Assembly: GCA_964569295.1 (NCBI GenBank)
Contig: CAZMVU010000059.1
Coordinates: forward strand, 1-23,552
Source of the DNA: CAZMVU01 sp964569295
Lineage (GTDB): Bacteria; Hydrogenedentota; Hydrogenedentia; Hydrogenedentales; JAGMZX01
Length of the DNA: 23,552 nt
Reading direction: 5' to 3'
In this document: piece by piece, positions 7,864 to 15,679 of the stretch
How the letters are laid out: every line of letters begins with the position of its first letter
Position numbering within the stretch: position 1 is the stretch's first letter
Made by a program: the position numbers and the translations under genes
Notes under the pieces: model-generated
The model's database searches: none
Told to the model about the DNA's origin: nothing
Seen by the model: only the letters and a program-made list of their open reading frames with translations

Positions 7864-7915
7864 CGTTCGCTGTATGTCTATTCACTCGAGCCGTCTTCGT
7901 GCCATGGCCCCGCAG

Positions 7916-7938
7916 GCGGCATGCCCGGGGCATGCCGC
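7916..7938. repeat. perfect 11-bp inverted repeat
   Basis: GCGGCATGCCC, one central G, then its exact reverse complement. As RNA on either strand it would form a 10-bp stem with a 3-base loop. It sits between the 3' end of the GT9 gene (stop 8013) and the operon promoter at 7834-7863. No U-run follows on the minus strand, so it is either a non-canonical terminator for the glycosyltransferase gene or a protein-binding site about 50 bases upstream of the -35 box. Confidence 0.7.
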
Positions 7939-8012
7939 ACCGGGCGTGCCGTGCGCACACGACAAATTGTCGTACGCCGCTCACCAGCGCCGGCAGCGCC
8001 CGCCACACGGTC

Positions 8013-8936
8013 TCAGCGCCCCGGCAGAATGAGCCGCCGGCCAACGGCATCGAGCACATCATCCACACGGATCCCCTCGAGGCATGCCGCGTGCCCCTCG
8101 GGACAGCGCGCGCGGGACGGTTGCGGCCCGGGCCGGTTCCAGTAACCGGCGCACCGGTACGGGGTCTGCACGGGGTAAAAATTCGGTTCCTGCTGGATGA
8201 GTATAGGGGGGGCCGCCGGGCCGAACAAGCCCACCGCCGCCGACCCCGCTGCCAGCGCCAAATGCATGAGCCCGTTATTTACCGCGATAACCAAGTCCGC
8301 ATGATGCAACACACACGCCGCCTCGCGCACACTCGTTCGCGCCACCAGCGAGGCGCCCACCCCGAGCGGTTCGTGCGTCTGCCCCAGTTCGACCAACCGG
8401 CAACCACGCGCCGTGAGCGCTTCGGCCAGCGCCTGCCACCGTTTCCATGGCCAGCGTTCCAGCGGCCACGCGGCCCCCGGCGCCAGCGCGATGAGCGGTC
8501 CTTCGCCCGCGGGCAACTCCGCGAGCAGGGGCGTGGACCAACCGGCGTAGTACAAGTGGGGACGCGTGTTCGGCAGAGGCAGCCGCGCGCACCGGGCATA
8601 GTAGGCAATACGGGGTACCGTGCGCGGCGCACCCCGTAACAGAATATGGCGATCCACTACAGACGGCGCCCTGTTCACCGTATCCACAAAGGGGTGGTTG
8701 AAAAACAGGGCCGGGTAATTCGTCAGCACACCGATGTGCGCCGCCGGATACTTCGCACGCAGCGCGTCGAAGACAGGCAGCGCCATGATCTCATCGCTCA
8801 AGCACTCCCGCATTTCCACGAGGATACTGCGCGGCGCACCCACAGCCGTCTTGAACCACCATCGGACCGGCCGCATAATCCGCGCGGCACGGCGCCGCTC
8901 GAAACCGGGCTGCTCTTCATTCTCTGCGCACTTCAT
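8013..8936 (-). CDS. GT9-family (heptosyltransferase-type) glycosyltransferase
   Basis: About 307 residues. The C-terminal half is typical of glycosyltransferase family 9: a PGA motif followed by ERWPWKRWQALAEAL, a VELG strand, then DLVIAVNNGLMHLALAAGS followed by VGLFGP, and a Cys-containing end (YRCAGYW, RCPEGHAACLEGI, DDVLDAV). These enzymes transfer sugars, classically heptose, to lipopolysaccharide core at the inner face of the cytoplasmic membrane. The N-terminus is unusual: where most members have a Gly-Asp acceptor-site motif before the LPV-type helix, this one reads RECLSDEIMALPVFDAL. The ATG at 8934-8936 is chosen because the open frame beyond it runs into the divergent plus-strand gene; ATG 8943-8945 is also possible, and neither has a strong ribosome site. 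The sugar donor and acceptor cannot be deduced. Confidence 0.82.
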   Translation of the reverse strand: MKCAENEEQPGFERRRAARIMRPVRWWFKTAVGAPRSILVEMRECLSDEIMALPVFDALRAKYPAAHIGVLTNYPALFFNHPFVDTVNRAPSVVDRHILLRGAPRTVPRIAYYARCARLPLPNTRPHLYYAGWSTPLLAELPAGEGPLIALAPGAAWPLERWPWKRWQALAEALTARGCRLVELGQTHEPLGVGASLVARTSVREAACVLHHADLVIAVNNGLMHLALAAGSAAVGLFGPAAPPILIQQEPNFYPVQTPYRCAGYWNRPGPQPSRARCPEGHAACLEGIRVDDVLDAVGRRLILPGR

Positions 8937-8978
8937 AGCGCGCATTGTGCCATACCCGGCCCGCCGTCTGCCGCCAGT

Positions 8979-9008
8979 TTGAACCTGGACGGGCAGCCAC
9001 GGTAAAAA
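8979..9008 (+). promoter_or_regulatory. candidate promoter of the MBL-fold gene
   Basis: TTGAAC (8979-8984) and TAAAAA (9003-9008) are 18 bases apart, about 40 bases before the GTG start at 9049. The -10 match is only fair. Confidence 0.33.
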
Positions 9009-9048
9009 GGAGCTTTGGTTACGGACCCCCATCAAGGAGTATCTTCCC

Positions 9049-10092
9049 GTGCGCTTGTTCACCCTGTGCTTTGCCGCGATTGCGGCGGCCCTGCCATGCC
9101 GTGCCGAATCTCCCGAAGCCATCGCCGAGGCGCTGGCTTCCAATCCGCCGGCAAACGGCATGACCGAGGCACGCCGCGATGCTGTCGGCATGCTCGATGC
9201 CTGGATCGCCCAGCCGGATTCCGATTCCGACCCGGCGGTGGTAGCGTATTACCAGGAGGCGGCCGACCGTGTGCTCGCGCTGCTCGAAGCGGGACCACAC
9301 GCGGAAGACGCGCGTTGTTTTCAGTTGTATTCTTCGTCGGCCATCGTACAGACACCGGCGTGTGTCTACGCTTTCGACCTCGACCAGGGCCCGAACAAGG
9401 ATCTCCACACCACGCCCGAGGAAGAGGGGGTAGCCTTTCGGCTGCGGGACGATCAGGTCGCGCGGCTGGCCGATTGCGTGGATATTTCGTTTCACACCCA
9501 CGAGCACCACGATCACATCGACTATGAAATCACCCGGGCGTTGCTCGCTGCCGGGAAAACTGTCGTGGTCACCGAGCGCAACAAGGCGCTCTGGGCAAAG
9601 GAACCGTGGGCGGACAAACTTACCACGCTCGAACAAACGCTGCGCCGCCCGCACGAGGTCGGCCCGCTCACGGTGCATGTCCTCCACGATCACCAGTGGA
9701 ACAACGCGGCGCATACCAGCGGCACCCCGTGCAACGCCTACCTCGTGACCGGCGCCGGCGGCGTTGGCGTGCTCACGAAGGGCGATATCAACTGCGGGCT
9801 GCGGCTCTACGGCTGGCTCGCCGCCCTGCCGGGGAATGGGGCCAAGGTGGATATCGTCACTGGAAGCCTCATCTACTGGCGCGGACCCAACCTCAATCGC
9901 AAAATCGACACCCTTTTCGCACCCATATGGCTGCCCAGCCACGCCTGGGAGTTCACCCACCGGCCCGTTGGCGAGAAGCGCGGCAACGCCGCCCCCTTTC
10001 TTGCCGGCTATCTTATGCAGCAGCGCTTGTCGGCCGAGGGCGACACTGCCCTCCTTACCTGGGGTGAACACCTGGCCGTCGAAGGCGGTTGA
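9049..10092 (+). CDS. exported metallo-beta-lactamase-fold protein
   Basis: 347 residues with a signal peptide (about 1-19, ending PCRA). Residues 149-156 read HTHEHHDH, containing the HxHxDH zinc-binding signature of the metallo-beta-lactamase superfamily. Later candidate ligands are the His/Asp residues of VLHDHQW (about 210-216) and the Asp of KGDINCG, as expected for a binuclear hydrolase. Before the motif there is an extra N-terminal helical region of about 90 residues, so this is not a classical lactamase. It is closer to UlaG-type or uncharacterised secreted hydrolases. The GTG start at 9049 is supported by AAGGAG 9 bases upstream and by the signal peptide beginning there. It is the first of three plus-strand genes but probably a single unit, since the next gene has a candidate promoter. 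Substrate unknown. Confidence 0.8.
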   Translation: MRLFTLCFAAIAAALPCRAESPEAIAEALASNPPANGMTEARRDAVGMLDAWIAQPDSDSDPAVVAYYQEAADRVLALLEAGPHAEDARCFQLYSSSAIVQTPACVYAFDLDQGPNKDLHTTPEEEGVAFRLRDDQVARLADCVDISFHTHEHHDHIDYEITRALLAAGKTVVVTERNKALWAKEPWADKLTTLEQTLRRPHEVGPLTVHVLHDHQWNNAAHTSGTPCNAYLVTGAGGVGVLTKGDINCGLRLYGWLAALPGNGAKVDIVTGSLIYWRGPNLNRKIDTLFAPIWLPSHAWEFTHRPVGEKRGNAAPFLAGYLMQQRLSAEGDTALLTWGEHLAVEGG

Positions 10093-10102
10093 TAACACGC
10101 CT

Positions 10103-10131
10103 TTTCCCGGACACACGCAATAGGGTATACT
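10103..10131 (+). promoter_or_regulatory. weak candidate promoter of the PspC-like gene
   Basis: TATACT at 10126-10131 is a good -10 box about 38 bases before the ATG at 10170. The hexamer 17 bases upstream (TTTCCC) is a poor -35 box. The assignment rests on the -10 alone. Confidence 0.3.
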
Positions 10132-10169
10132 CCCGCGGTCCATACACGGGTTTCGGGATGGTTCCGGCA

Positions 10170-11075
10170 ATGAAACTCACACTCGAACAAAAGGGGCGTA
10201 TCAAGCAGTACCTCAGCGACGTCGCGGCGTCGCTCGGGCATACTGTGCCTCAGGCGCAGCAAGATGAAGCCCTGAAAATGCTGCGCGAAGACATCCACCG
10301 CCAATTGCTCGATGCAGGCGATTCTCCCGACGAAGGGCAGGTAGACCGCGTGCTCCGCGCATTGGGCTCTCCCGCAGAGCAGGCGGCCCGCCTTTCACCG
10401 CGCATCCACCGCGGCGACAAGCTCATGCTTACCCAGGATGACCGTGTGTGGCTGGGCGTATGCGGCGGCTTAGCGGCTCGTCTCGGACAGGATCCCCGCC
10501 TGGTACGGCTCATCTGCGGCGGACTCGCCCTTGCCGGGCCGGTGCTCAGCGTATTGAGCGTTGCCTCGAGCCGCGACGTATCGAACCTCACCCTCGGCAT
10601 CTTTACCGGCTCCGTGGCGCTGTTGGCCTACCTCGGGCTCTATGGCTACATGTACGTTGTGAGCCCGCAAACCGAGGAAACGCGCCTGCGTTTCACCCCG
10701 ATCATCGTAAACGTGGGCATTACGTTTGCCGTCGCCCTCGGTCTGCACTACGGCACCCGCTACGGCCTCGCGCTCATACGCTACGTGCACACCGAGGTCA
10801 TGAACCGTGAAATGCCGCGCCTGGGCGAATGGGGCTGGTTCAACGACGCCCAGGCCGCCAACATGCTCTTCTGGGTACTCTCCATCTGCGTGCCCCTCGC
10901 CATCTACGCCGGCCTGCCCATGGCCAACGGCTGGAACACCAGTCTGCGCCGCGCCGGCCACGCCTTTCTCGCCCTCTACGGCGTCGCCCTCGCCTACGGC
11001 GTCGCCAATGTCCTCGTCGGCCTCATCCTCGATCTCGCCATCGCCTTCGAACTCATCGAGCAGAGCCCGCTCTAA
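10170..11075 (+). CDS. HAAS-like and PspC-domain membrane protein
   Basis: 301 residues. Residues 1-85 are an all-helical cytosolic region (LTLEQKGRIKQYLSDVAASL, VDRVLRALGSPAEQAARL) resembling the HAAS/DUF1700-type adapter often found with PspC. Residues about 95-130 (DRVWLGVCGGLAARLGQDPR followed by LVRLICGG) are the PspC signature, entering the first membrane helix. About four more hydrophobic segments follow (approx. 148-168, 180-200, 235-255, 270-292). PspC proteins sense or relay envelope stress; no pspA, pspB or pspF neighbours are visible, so the stress role is only family knowledge. The ATG at 10170 is preferred because homology starts MKLTLEQ; GGGATGG 8 bases upstream is a modest ribosome site. 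An earlier in-frame ATG at 10158 is possible. Confidence 0.8.
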   Translation: MKLTLEQKGRIKQYLSDVAASLGHTVPQAQQDEALKMLREDIHRQLLDAGDSPDEGQVDRVLRALGSPAEQAARLSPRIHRGDKLMLTQDDRVWLGVCGGLAARLGQDPRLVRLICGGLALAGPVLSVLSVASSRDVSNLTLGIFTGSVALLAYLGLYGYMYVVSPQTEETRLRFTPIIVNVGITFAVALGLHYGTRYGLALIRYVHTEVMNREMPRLGEWGWFNDAQAANMLFWVLSICVPLAIYAGLPMANGWNTSLRRAGHAFLALYGVALAYGVANVLVGLILDLAIAFELIEQSPL

Positions 11076-11453
11076 CGGGGGCGGCGCCCACAACCCAAGG
11101 TGCAGAGATCTTGGCAGGGCAACCCTCCCTGGGAAGGCGAGCGTACCCGCGAGCCGAAACACCACGCAACCCCCCAAAACAGCGGCCGGGGGCGACCGCC
11201 CTCCCACGCGCCGGGAACAGGGTGTTTTTGAAACTTCGTGTTCTTTTTCTTGCAGGAGTCCGCGCGTGCGGTACAAAAGAGTTACGATTCGGCTTTATGA
11301 ACAGCGTACACCCCACACGTCGTTTCTGGTTTTGTCAGGCACCGCTTCAGTACGCCGGAGCGGCCCGGTTGCGCAACCGTTACGTTGCAAGAAACGCCGT
11401 GCTTTGTGTAGGTTGAGTTGGTGTCCGGGCTCACAAAAGGAATCGTTAACACC
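11076..11453 (+). other. intergenic region before the serine-hydrolase lipoprotein
   Basis: About 380 bases without a gene. The first half is GC-rich with no U-run terminator that I can defend. The second half carries a 14-bp palindrome (11366-11379) and a possible promoter, TTGCAA at 11385-11390 with TAGGTT at 11409-11414, before the lipoprotein start at 11454. Confidence 0.45.
11366..11379. promoter_or_regulatory. 14-bp palindrome, possible operator
   Basis: CGGTTGCGCAACCG is a perfect palindrome directly upstream of the candidate -35 element TTGCAA (11385-11390) of the lipoprotein gene. The size and position suit a dimeric repressor or activator site. No regulator gene is adjacent. Confidence 0.35.
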
Positions 11454-12638
11454 ATGCGTATGCACAGCATCTTACTTCCCGCTCTTATTGTAACCGCCAT
11501 CGGTATCGCCGGCTGCGCCGGCACATCCACGCCGGATCTCGAACCGGCGGCCCCGGGGAGATCGGACCTGGGCGCTTTCCTGCGCGAACAGATGGAAGAG
11601 GGCCGTTTCCCCGGCATGGCGGTGAGTATCGTGAAAAAGGGGGACGTCGTGTTTGCCGAGGGCTACGGCAAGGCGAATATCGAGGATGACGAGCCTGCGA
11701 CGCCCTTCACACTGTTCATGCTGGGGAGCGTTGCAAAGCCGGTCACAGCCACAGCGGTCATGCAGTTGCACGAGCGGGGAGAACTTGAGTTGGATGAGGA
11801 CATCAACTCCTACCTGCCCGTTTCCGTGAAGAACCCGCAGCACCCCGGAACGGCCATTACACCGCGCATGTTGCTCACCCATACCTCGAGCATCCGCGAT
11901 GAAAAAGTCATCTACGACTATCTCTACACGACCGATTCCGAGGGTGGCGATTCGCCTATTACCCTTGATACCTTTCTCAAGAATTACCTGTTACAGGATG
12001 GCGAATGGTATGACGCCGGCCAAAGCTTTTACCGCCACGCCCCGGGCGAGAAGTACAACCACAGCAACGTTGGCTATGCCCTCGCCGGCTACCTCGTCCA
12101 GGTAGTAAGCGGTACCCCCTTCAATGAGTACTGCCGCGAACACATCTTCGAACCCCTCGGCATGGATTCCACCGCCTGGTTCCTGCGCAACGTCGATGAA
12201 GCCAATGTGGCCATGCCTTACCAGTTCCGTGCGGACATCGGCCATCTGCCCTACGGTCACTACGGCTACCCCACCTATCCCGACGGTCAATTGCGCACCA
12301 GCGCCACGCAATTCGGCCGGTTCCTGGCCATGTTCCTCAATGAAGGCACCTTGGAAGGCGCACGCGTGCTCAACCGGGAATCCGTCGAGGAAATGGTGCA
12401 GGTACAGTTTCCCGAGGTACATGAAGAGGCGGCCCTCGGGTGGTGGTTTGGCGTGGTCGGCGGCCAGCGCGCCTTGGGCGTCGACGGGGCGGATAAAGGG
12501 GTTTGCACGAGTGCCTTTTTCATGCCGGCCCGCAATGTAGGGGTCATCGTATTGACCAACGGCGACCGGACGGCAGTGGGCGAACGCGCCATGTTCGCCA
12601 TTCAGGAGCGGCTGATCGAGGCCGCAAAGCAGTTTTGA
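11454..12638 (+). CDS. lipoprotein serine hydrolase (class C beta-lactamase / PBP-like family)
   Basis: 394 residues. A lipoprotein signal ends at the lipobox GIAGC (Cys21). The serine hydrolase fold follows: GSVAKPVTA gives the SxxK nucleophile motif (Ser92, Lys95), RMLLTHTSSI is the usual 'LLTHTSG' helix, and PGEKYNHSNVGYALAG (about 197-212) is the second motif. Family members normally have Tyr-x-Asn at that site; here the aligned residues are His203-Ser-Asn205. The third motif, normally H/K-T/S-G, is replaced by a GVDGADKGV segment around 342-350. It may therefore be a divergent esterase, peptidase or amidase, or have weakened activity. AAGGAA lies 11 bases upstream of the ATG; earlier GTG starts would spoil the signal peptide. 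It stands alone, converging on the C45 gene. Confidence 0.86.
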   Translation: MRMHSILLPALIVTAIGIAGCAGTSTPDLEPAAPGRSDLGAFLREQMEEGRFPGMAVSIVKKGDVVFAEGYGKANIEDDEPATPFTLFMLGSVAKPVTATAVMQLHERGELELDEDINSYLPVSVKNPQHPGTAITPRMLLTHTSSIRDEKVIYDYLYTTDSEGGDSPITLDTFLKNYLLQDGEWYDAGQSFYRHAPGEKYNHSNVGYALAGYLVQVVSGTPFNEYCREHIFEPLGMDSTAWFLRNVDEANVAMPYQFRADIGHLPYGHYGYPTYPDGQLRTSATQFGRFLAMFLNEGTLEGARVLNRESVEEMVQVQFPEVHEEAALGWWFGVVGGQRALGVDGADKGVCTSAFFMPARNVGVIVLTNGDRTAVGERAMFAIQERLIEAAKQF

Positions 12639-12735
12639 GGCCGCTTGGCACGCAGGGGACAGCCACCATGAATCGCTGCTGCCCCCTCGCACACAGACCG
12701 GGTGACATGCCCCGGCACGGTAAACACGGGGATCG

Positions 12736-12761
12736 CGGAAACGCCTTGGTGGCTGTTTCCG
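12736..12761. repeat. hairpin between convergent genes
   Basis: CGGAAAC pairs with GTTTCCG, extended by GCC/GGC across a one-base bulge, with a 5-base loop. It lies 98 bases after the serine-hydrolase stop and 6 bases after the C45 stop read on the minus strand. No clear U-run follows on either side, so a terminator role, perhaps bidirectional, is only plausible. Confidence 0.35.
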
Positions 12762-12767
12762 GCGCTG

Positions 12768-14144
12768 CTACTCGAACCAGGGCGCCAGGTCGATCTTGGT
12801 GAACGGCCGAAGCGTCGCGGTGACCGGCGGGTTGTTGCCCGCATTGGCCACGTATGCCGCGTTGTTCTCCGGATCGAAAACCCAACTGTGCAGCGTCACA
12901 TCGCAGTAGACCGGGCCGTTCGCGAGCATCTGAATGGCCGTCTCCACGTCGATAGCGCCCTCGTTCGCCTCGATGGCACGGCCCAGGTAATCATAGCGCT
13001 GGAACGTGTCGATCGACTGAACCAGCGGCAAAAGCGGCTTCAGCTCTTCCCAGGTGCTCGCTTCTATCCCGTATTCCTTGCCAAAGGTCTGCGCCAGCTC
13101 GACCAGCCGCTCCTTGCGCACGGGGTGGTTGGTGCGGCGCACGGCGTCGGGCAGGGCTTTGTGCGCGGTCTCGGGGCCTTCGTTCGGGTCCATGGGCTTG
13201 TAGACATGCACATACTTGGCGTCCACCTCGAGCGCGCGCCCATCGGGGATTTGTGCATCGCCGAGAATAAAATTCCAGCCCGAGGTCTGCTTCGGGTCGC
13301 GCAACAGGGCCACAGCTTCCTCGATATCGCCGGCTTCCTCAACCACCTGGCGCATGCGCAGCGTCAGCGGCAGGCCATCGAAAGTCGCGTTCGGGGAAGG
13401 GAGCGTCATCTCACCGAGCGTGATGCCCTTGGCGTTCATGCCGCTCACACTGCCGATACCGCCGGCCCATCCAACCATCATGAAGGGGGCGCCGCCTTCC
13501 GGCCGCCATACGAAAACTACCGCGTCGTCCTGTGCGTCGCTACCCACCGACCAGTCCAGGTTGCGCCCGTGAAGCAGGCGCCCGTCGGTGGTCCAGCGCC
13601 CCCACACAGCAAAATTCGAACACCCGGGGGCGGCATCCGGATCAAAGTGGAGCAGCTCGGAAGAGGTCAGTCCCAGGCGCGCATCCTCGTAGGTGACATC
13701 CTCGATGCCTGCCGCTTTCATTCCATCGACGAGCCCTTTCAGTTCCTCGACATACTTCTCCGGGAAATGCTTCTCCATCCGCGCGGACTGGGCATGCACG
13801 TACTCCGGGGTGTAGCCGCGGTCCCAGAGCATTTGCTTGATGTAACCAACCTTCATGGCGTGTTGCGCCTTCTCGGCGAGCAGACGTCCATGCTGAAACC
13901 CCATCTCGCGGGGGGTGCCCTCCATCACACAGAGCAGATGCTCGCCCACCTGGTACAGCTTGCCGGCGCCCTCTTCGTCGAGCAGTTTCACCTCGGCATC
14001 GGTGATGATGTCCGGCTTTCGCTCGAGAATCGGCGCGGTTGGGTCGGCGGGATCCTGTGCGGCTGCCACCGCCGGCAGCAGGAAAACGGCGGCACTCACA
14101 AGTGCCAGTGCCAGAACAGTTTGTACATTGTGCTTCTTAATCAT
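12768..14144 (-). CDS. exported C45 / acyltransferase-type Ntn hydrolase
   Basis: 458 residues with a signal peptide (about 1-30, ending VAAAQ). The sequence GTPREMGFQHGRLL (76-89), then GCSNFAVWG with Cys175, then LLHGRNLDW is the pattern of peptidase family C45, the acyl-CoA:6-aminopenicillanic-acid acyltransferase-like Ntn hydrolases. In these the Gly-Cys bond is cut autocatalytically, and the freed Cys is the nucleophile acting on amide bonds. If so, the precursor would split into chains of about 145 residues (after signal removal) and 284 residues. The Ntn sandwich is supported by GWAGGIGSVSGMNAKGITLG and by NHPVRKERL further on. Substrates in this family range from penicillins to N-acyl amino acids and cannot be told here. 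ATG at 14142-14144 with GAGG 6 bases upstream; a candidate promoter lies at 14162-14190. It is divergent from the O-methyltransferase. Confidence 0.87.
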   Translation of the reverse strand: MIKKHNVQTVLALALVSAAVFLLPAVAAAQDPADPTAPILERKPDIITDAEVKLLDEEGAGKLYQVGEHLLCVMEGTPREMGFQHGRLLAEKAQHAMKVGYIKQMLWDRGYTPEYVHAQSARMEKHFPEKYVEELKGLVDGMKAAGIEDVTYEDARLGLTSSELLHFDPDAAPGCSNFAVWGRWTTDGRLLHGRNLDWSVGSDAQDDAVVFVWRPEGGAPFMMVGWAGGIGSVSGMNAKGITLGEMTLPSPNATFDGLPLTLRMRQVVEEAGDIEEAVALLRDPKQTSGWNFILGDAQIPDGRALEVDAKYVHVYKPMDPNEGPETAHKALPDAVRRTNHPVRKERLVELAQTFGKEYGIEASTWEELKPLLPLVQSIDTFQRYDYLGRAIEANEGAIDVETAIQMLANGPVYCDVTLHSWVFDPENNAAYVANAGNNPPVTATLRPFTKIDLAPWFE

Positions 14145-14161
14145 AACCCGCCTCTATTCTC

Positions 14162-14190
14162 CTGATAAATGGTGCTGATGGTGCTTGCAA
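14162..14190 (-). promoter_or_regulatory. candidate promoter of the C45 gene
   Basis: On the minus strand TTGCAA (14185-14190) and TATCAG (14162-14167) are separated by 17 bases. The implied start site leaves a leader of about 12 to 15 bases, covering the ribosome site. Confidence 0.42.
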
Positions 14191-14272
14191 CACCCTTCTG
14201 ACCAGCAGCAAAGCGCACAGGTTTTGCAGAATAGGAAGCTTCTTCCGTGACAGAGAACAGTGAATGCCAGGC

Positions 14273-14301
14273 TTGCAGCCGCCACCTGTGGGGGCTATGC
14301 T
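14273..14301 (+). promoter_or_regulatory. candidate promoter of the O-methyltransferase gene
   Basis: TTGCAG (14273-14278) and TATGCT (14296-14301) are 17 bases apart. Transcription would start near 14308, which argues against translation from the earlier in-frame ATG at 14264 and for the ATG at 14390. Confidence 0.42.
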
Positions 14302-14389
14302 GCTACGAAGGCTCGATGTATATGGCGGTGACGGCGCGGACATCATCGCCTGGCCGGAAACCCAAGGTATCAAGGAGTACTTCCAGCTT

Positions 14390-15376
14390 ATGAGTGATCT
14401 GCACGAATTCACCGGAAAAATCAGCGAGATCGCCAACGCCTTCAAGCAATCCCAGATTCTGTTCTGGGCCGTCGAGTCCGACGTGTTCTCGCTGCTCGAA
14501 AAACCGCAGGAAGCTGACAACGTGGCGCATATTCAGCACTGGGATCCGCACGGCGCCCGGCTGTTTCTCGATGGCCTTGTCGGCATCGGGTTGGTCGAAA
14601 AACAAAACAACCGCTACGTGAATACCCCTGCGGCATCGGCGTGCCTCGTGCCGGGCAAGGCCGCCTACCAGGGCGCCATCATCCGCCACACGGAAAACAG
14701 TTGGGAGCCGTGGGCGCGCATCGGCGAGGCCGTGCGCACGGGGGAAGGCGTCGTGCAGGGGCGCCAACGCGCTCCCCGGGAACTGCGCGATTTTATCCTC
14801 GGCATGGGCAACATCGCCATGCTCAGCGCGCCCGACCTGCTCGAGCATATCGACATATCGCCCTACCGCCACATGCTCGACATAGGTGGCGGCCCCAGCA
14901 CGTACACCATCACCTTCCTGCGCGCAAACCCAAACCTGCGCACCACGCTTATGGACTTTCCCGACGTGGTCGACATCGCGCGCGAGCAGGTGGATGAGGC
15001 CGGACTCGCCGCGCGCGTAGACTTCCTGACCGGCGACTGTACCAAGGATCCACTTGGCGCCGGCTACGACCTCATCCTCGCATCGAACGTGGTGCATATC
15101 CTCGGACCGGAGCAGAACGCTGAACTGGTCAAGAAATGCTTCGACGCGCTCGAACCCACCGGCACGCTCGTCATCAAGGATTTCATCACCGACCCCGGCC
15201 ATACCGGACCGCCCTTCAGTCTGATTTTCGCGCTGCACATGCTGCTCCACACCGAGCAAGGGCGCACCTACAGCCAGGACGAAGTGCAGGCCTGGACCGA
15301 CGCCGCCGGCTTCGCCCCCGGTGAACTGCGCACGATCACGCCCAAAACACGCCTCTGGATTGCACGGAAGCCGTAA
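14390..15376 (+). CDS. SAM-dependent O-methyltransferase (family 2 type)
   Basis: 328 residues in the two-part layout of the plant/hydroxyneurosporene O-methyltransferase family. An N-terminal winged-helix dimerisation region (residues about 5-100: FWAVESDVFSLLEKPQEADN, GLVEKQNNRYVNTPAA) precedes a Rossmann methyltransferase domain. Motif I is MLDIGGGPSTYTITFLRANP, followed by TLMDFPDVVDIA (the acidic end of strand 2 contacts SAM ribose), LTGDCTKDPLGAGYDLILAS, and VVHILG carrying the usual His region. It would methylate a small-molecule hydroxyl in the cytoplasm; substrate unknown. The ATG at 14390 has AAGGAG 12 bases upstream and agrees with the family N-terminus. No biosynthetic partners lie adjacent, so it is not clearly part of a natural-product cluster. 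Confidence 0.88.
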   Translation: MSDLHEFTGKISEIANAFKQSQILFWAVESDVFSLLEKPQEADNVAHIQHWDPHGARLFLDGLVGIGLVEKQNNRYVNTPAASACLVPGKAAYQGAIIRHTENSWEPWARIGEAVRTGEGVVQGRQRAPRELRDFILGMGNIAMLSAPDLLEHIDISPYRHMLDIGGGPSTYTITFLRANPNLRTTLMDFPDVVDIAREQVDEAGLAARVDFLTGDCTKDPLGAGYDLILASNVVHILGPEQNAELVKKCFDALEPTGTLVIKDFITDPGHTGPPFSLIFALHMLLHTEQGRTYSQDEVQAWTDAAGFAPGELRTITPKTRLWIARKP

Positions 15377-15679
15377 ACACAAAACTCTGCTCGCTGGGCC
15401 GCTTACCATCCCGGTAAAACGCAAAGGCGTGACACACCAAGAGCGGGCTGCTGTTCCCGGCACACCTTTTCAAGACGCGTTACGCCATATGGCCAAAGCG
15501 CGCCCAAGAACCGCAAATGCCGGCAGCAAATATCCAATCGCACGTCCGTCTTGTGCAAGACAATCCCGCCATCCGTGGCAATAGCCTTTATTGACACGGC
15601 GCGGTTTTCGAGGCAGCCGGTGTACGTGTTCGCGCAAGGGGGCGCATATGCACCGCCCTGCCGCGCTTACGTGGCGCCG
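15377..15679. other. gap between convergent genes
   Basis: About 300 bases separate the ends of the methyltransferase and the M14 peptidase genes. A minus-strand frame of 64 codons (15403-15597, GTG start) is open, but I recognise nothing in it and find no ribosome site. A short TTACC/GGTAA inverted repeat near 15406-15421 is too weak to call a terminator. Confidence 0.4.

Noticed and set aside
8937..9191. N-terminal extension of the GT9 gene
   Set aside because: It would overlap the divergent MBL-fold gene and has low-complexity Arg/Ala/Ser composition.
12639..12735. Possible tRNA or dispersed repeat between convergent genes
   Set aside because: I could not find a T-loop or cloverleaf, and the GGGGACA-like sequence is too degenerate to assign to a known repeat.
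12702..14165. 487-codon plus-strand frame
   Set aside because: Antisense shadow of the C45 hydrolase; no motifs of its own.
14303..15463. 386-codon minus-strand frame
   Set aside because: Antisense shadow of the O-methyltransferase.
15403..15597. 64-codon minus-strand frame with GTG start
   Set aside because: No ribosome site, no family resemblance; kept only as a remark on the intergenic gap.
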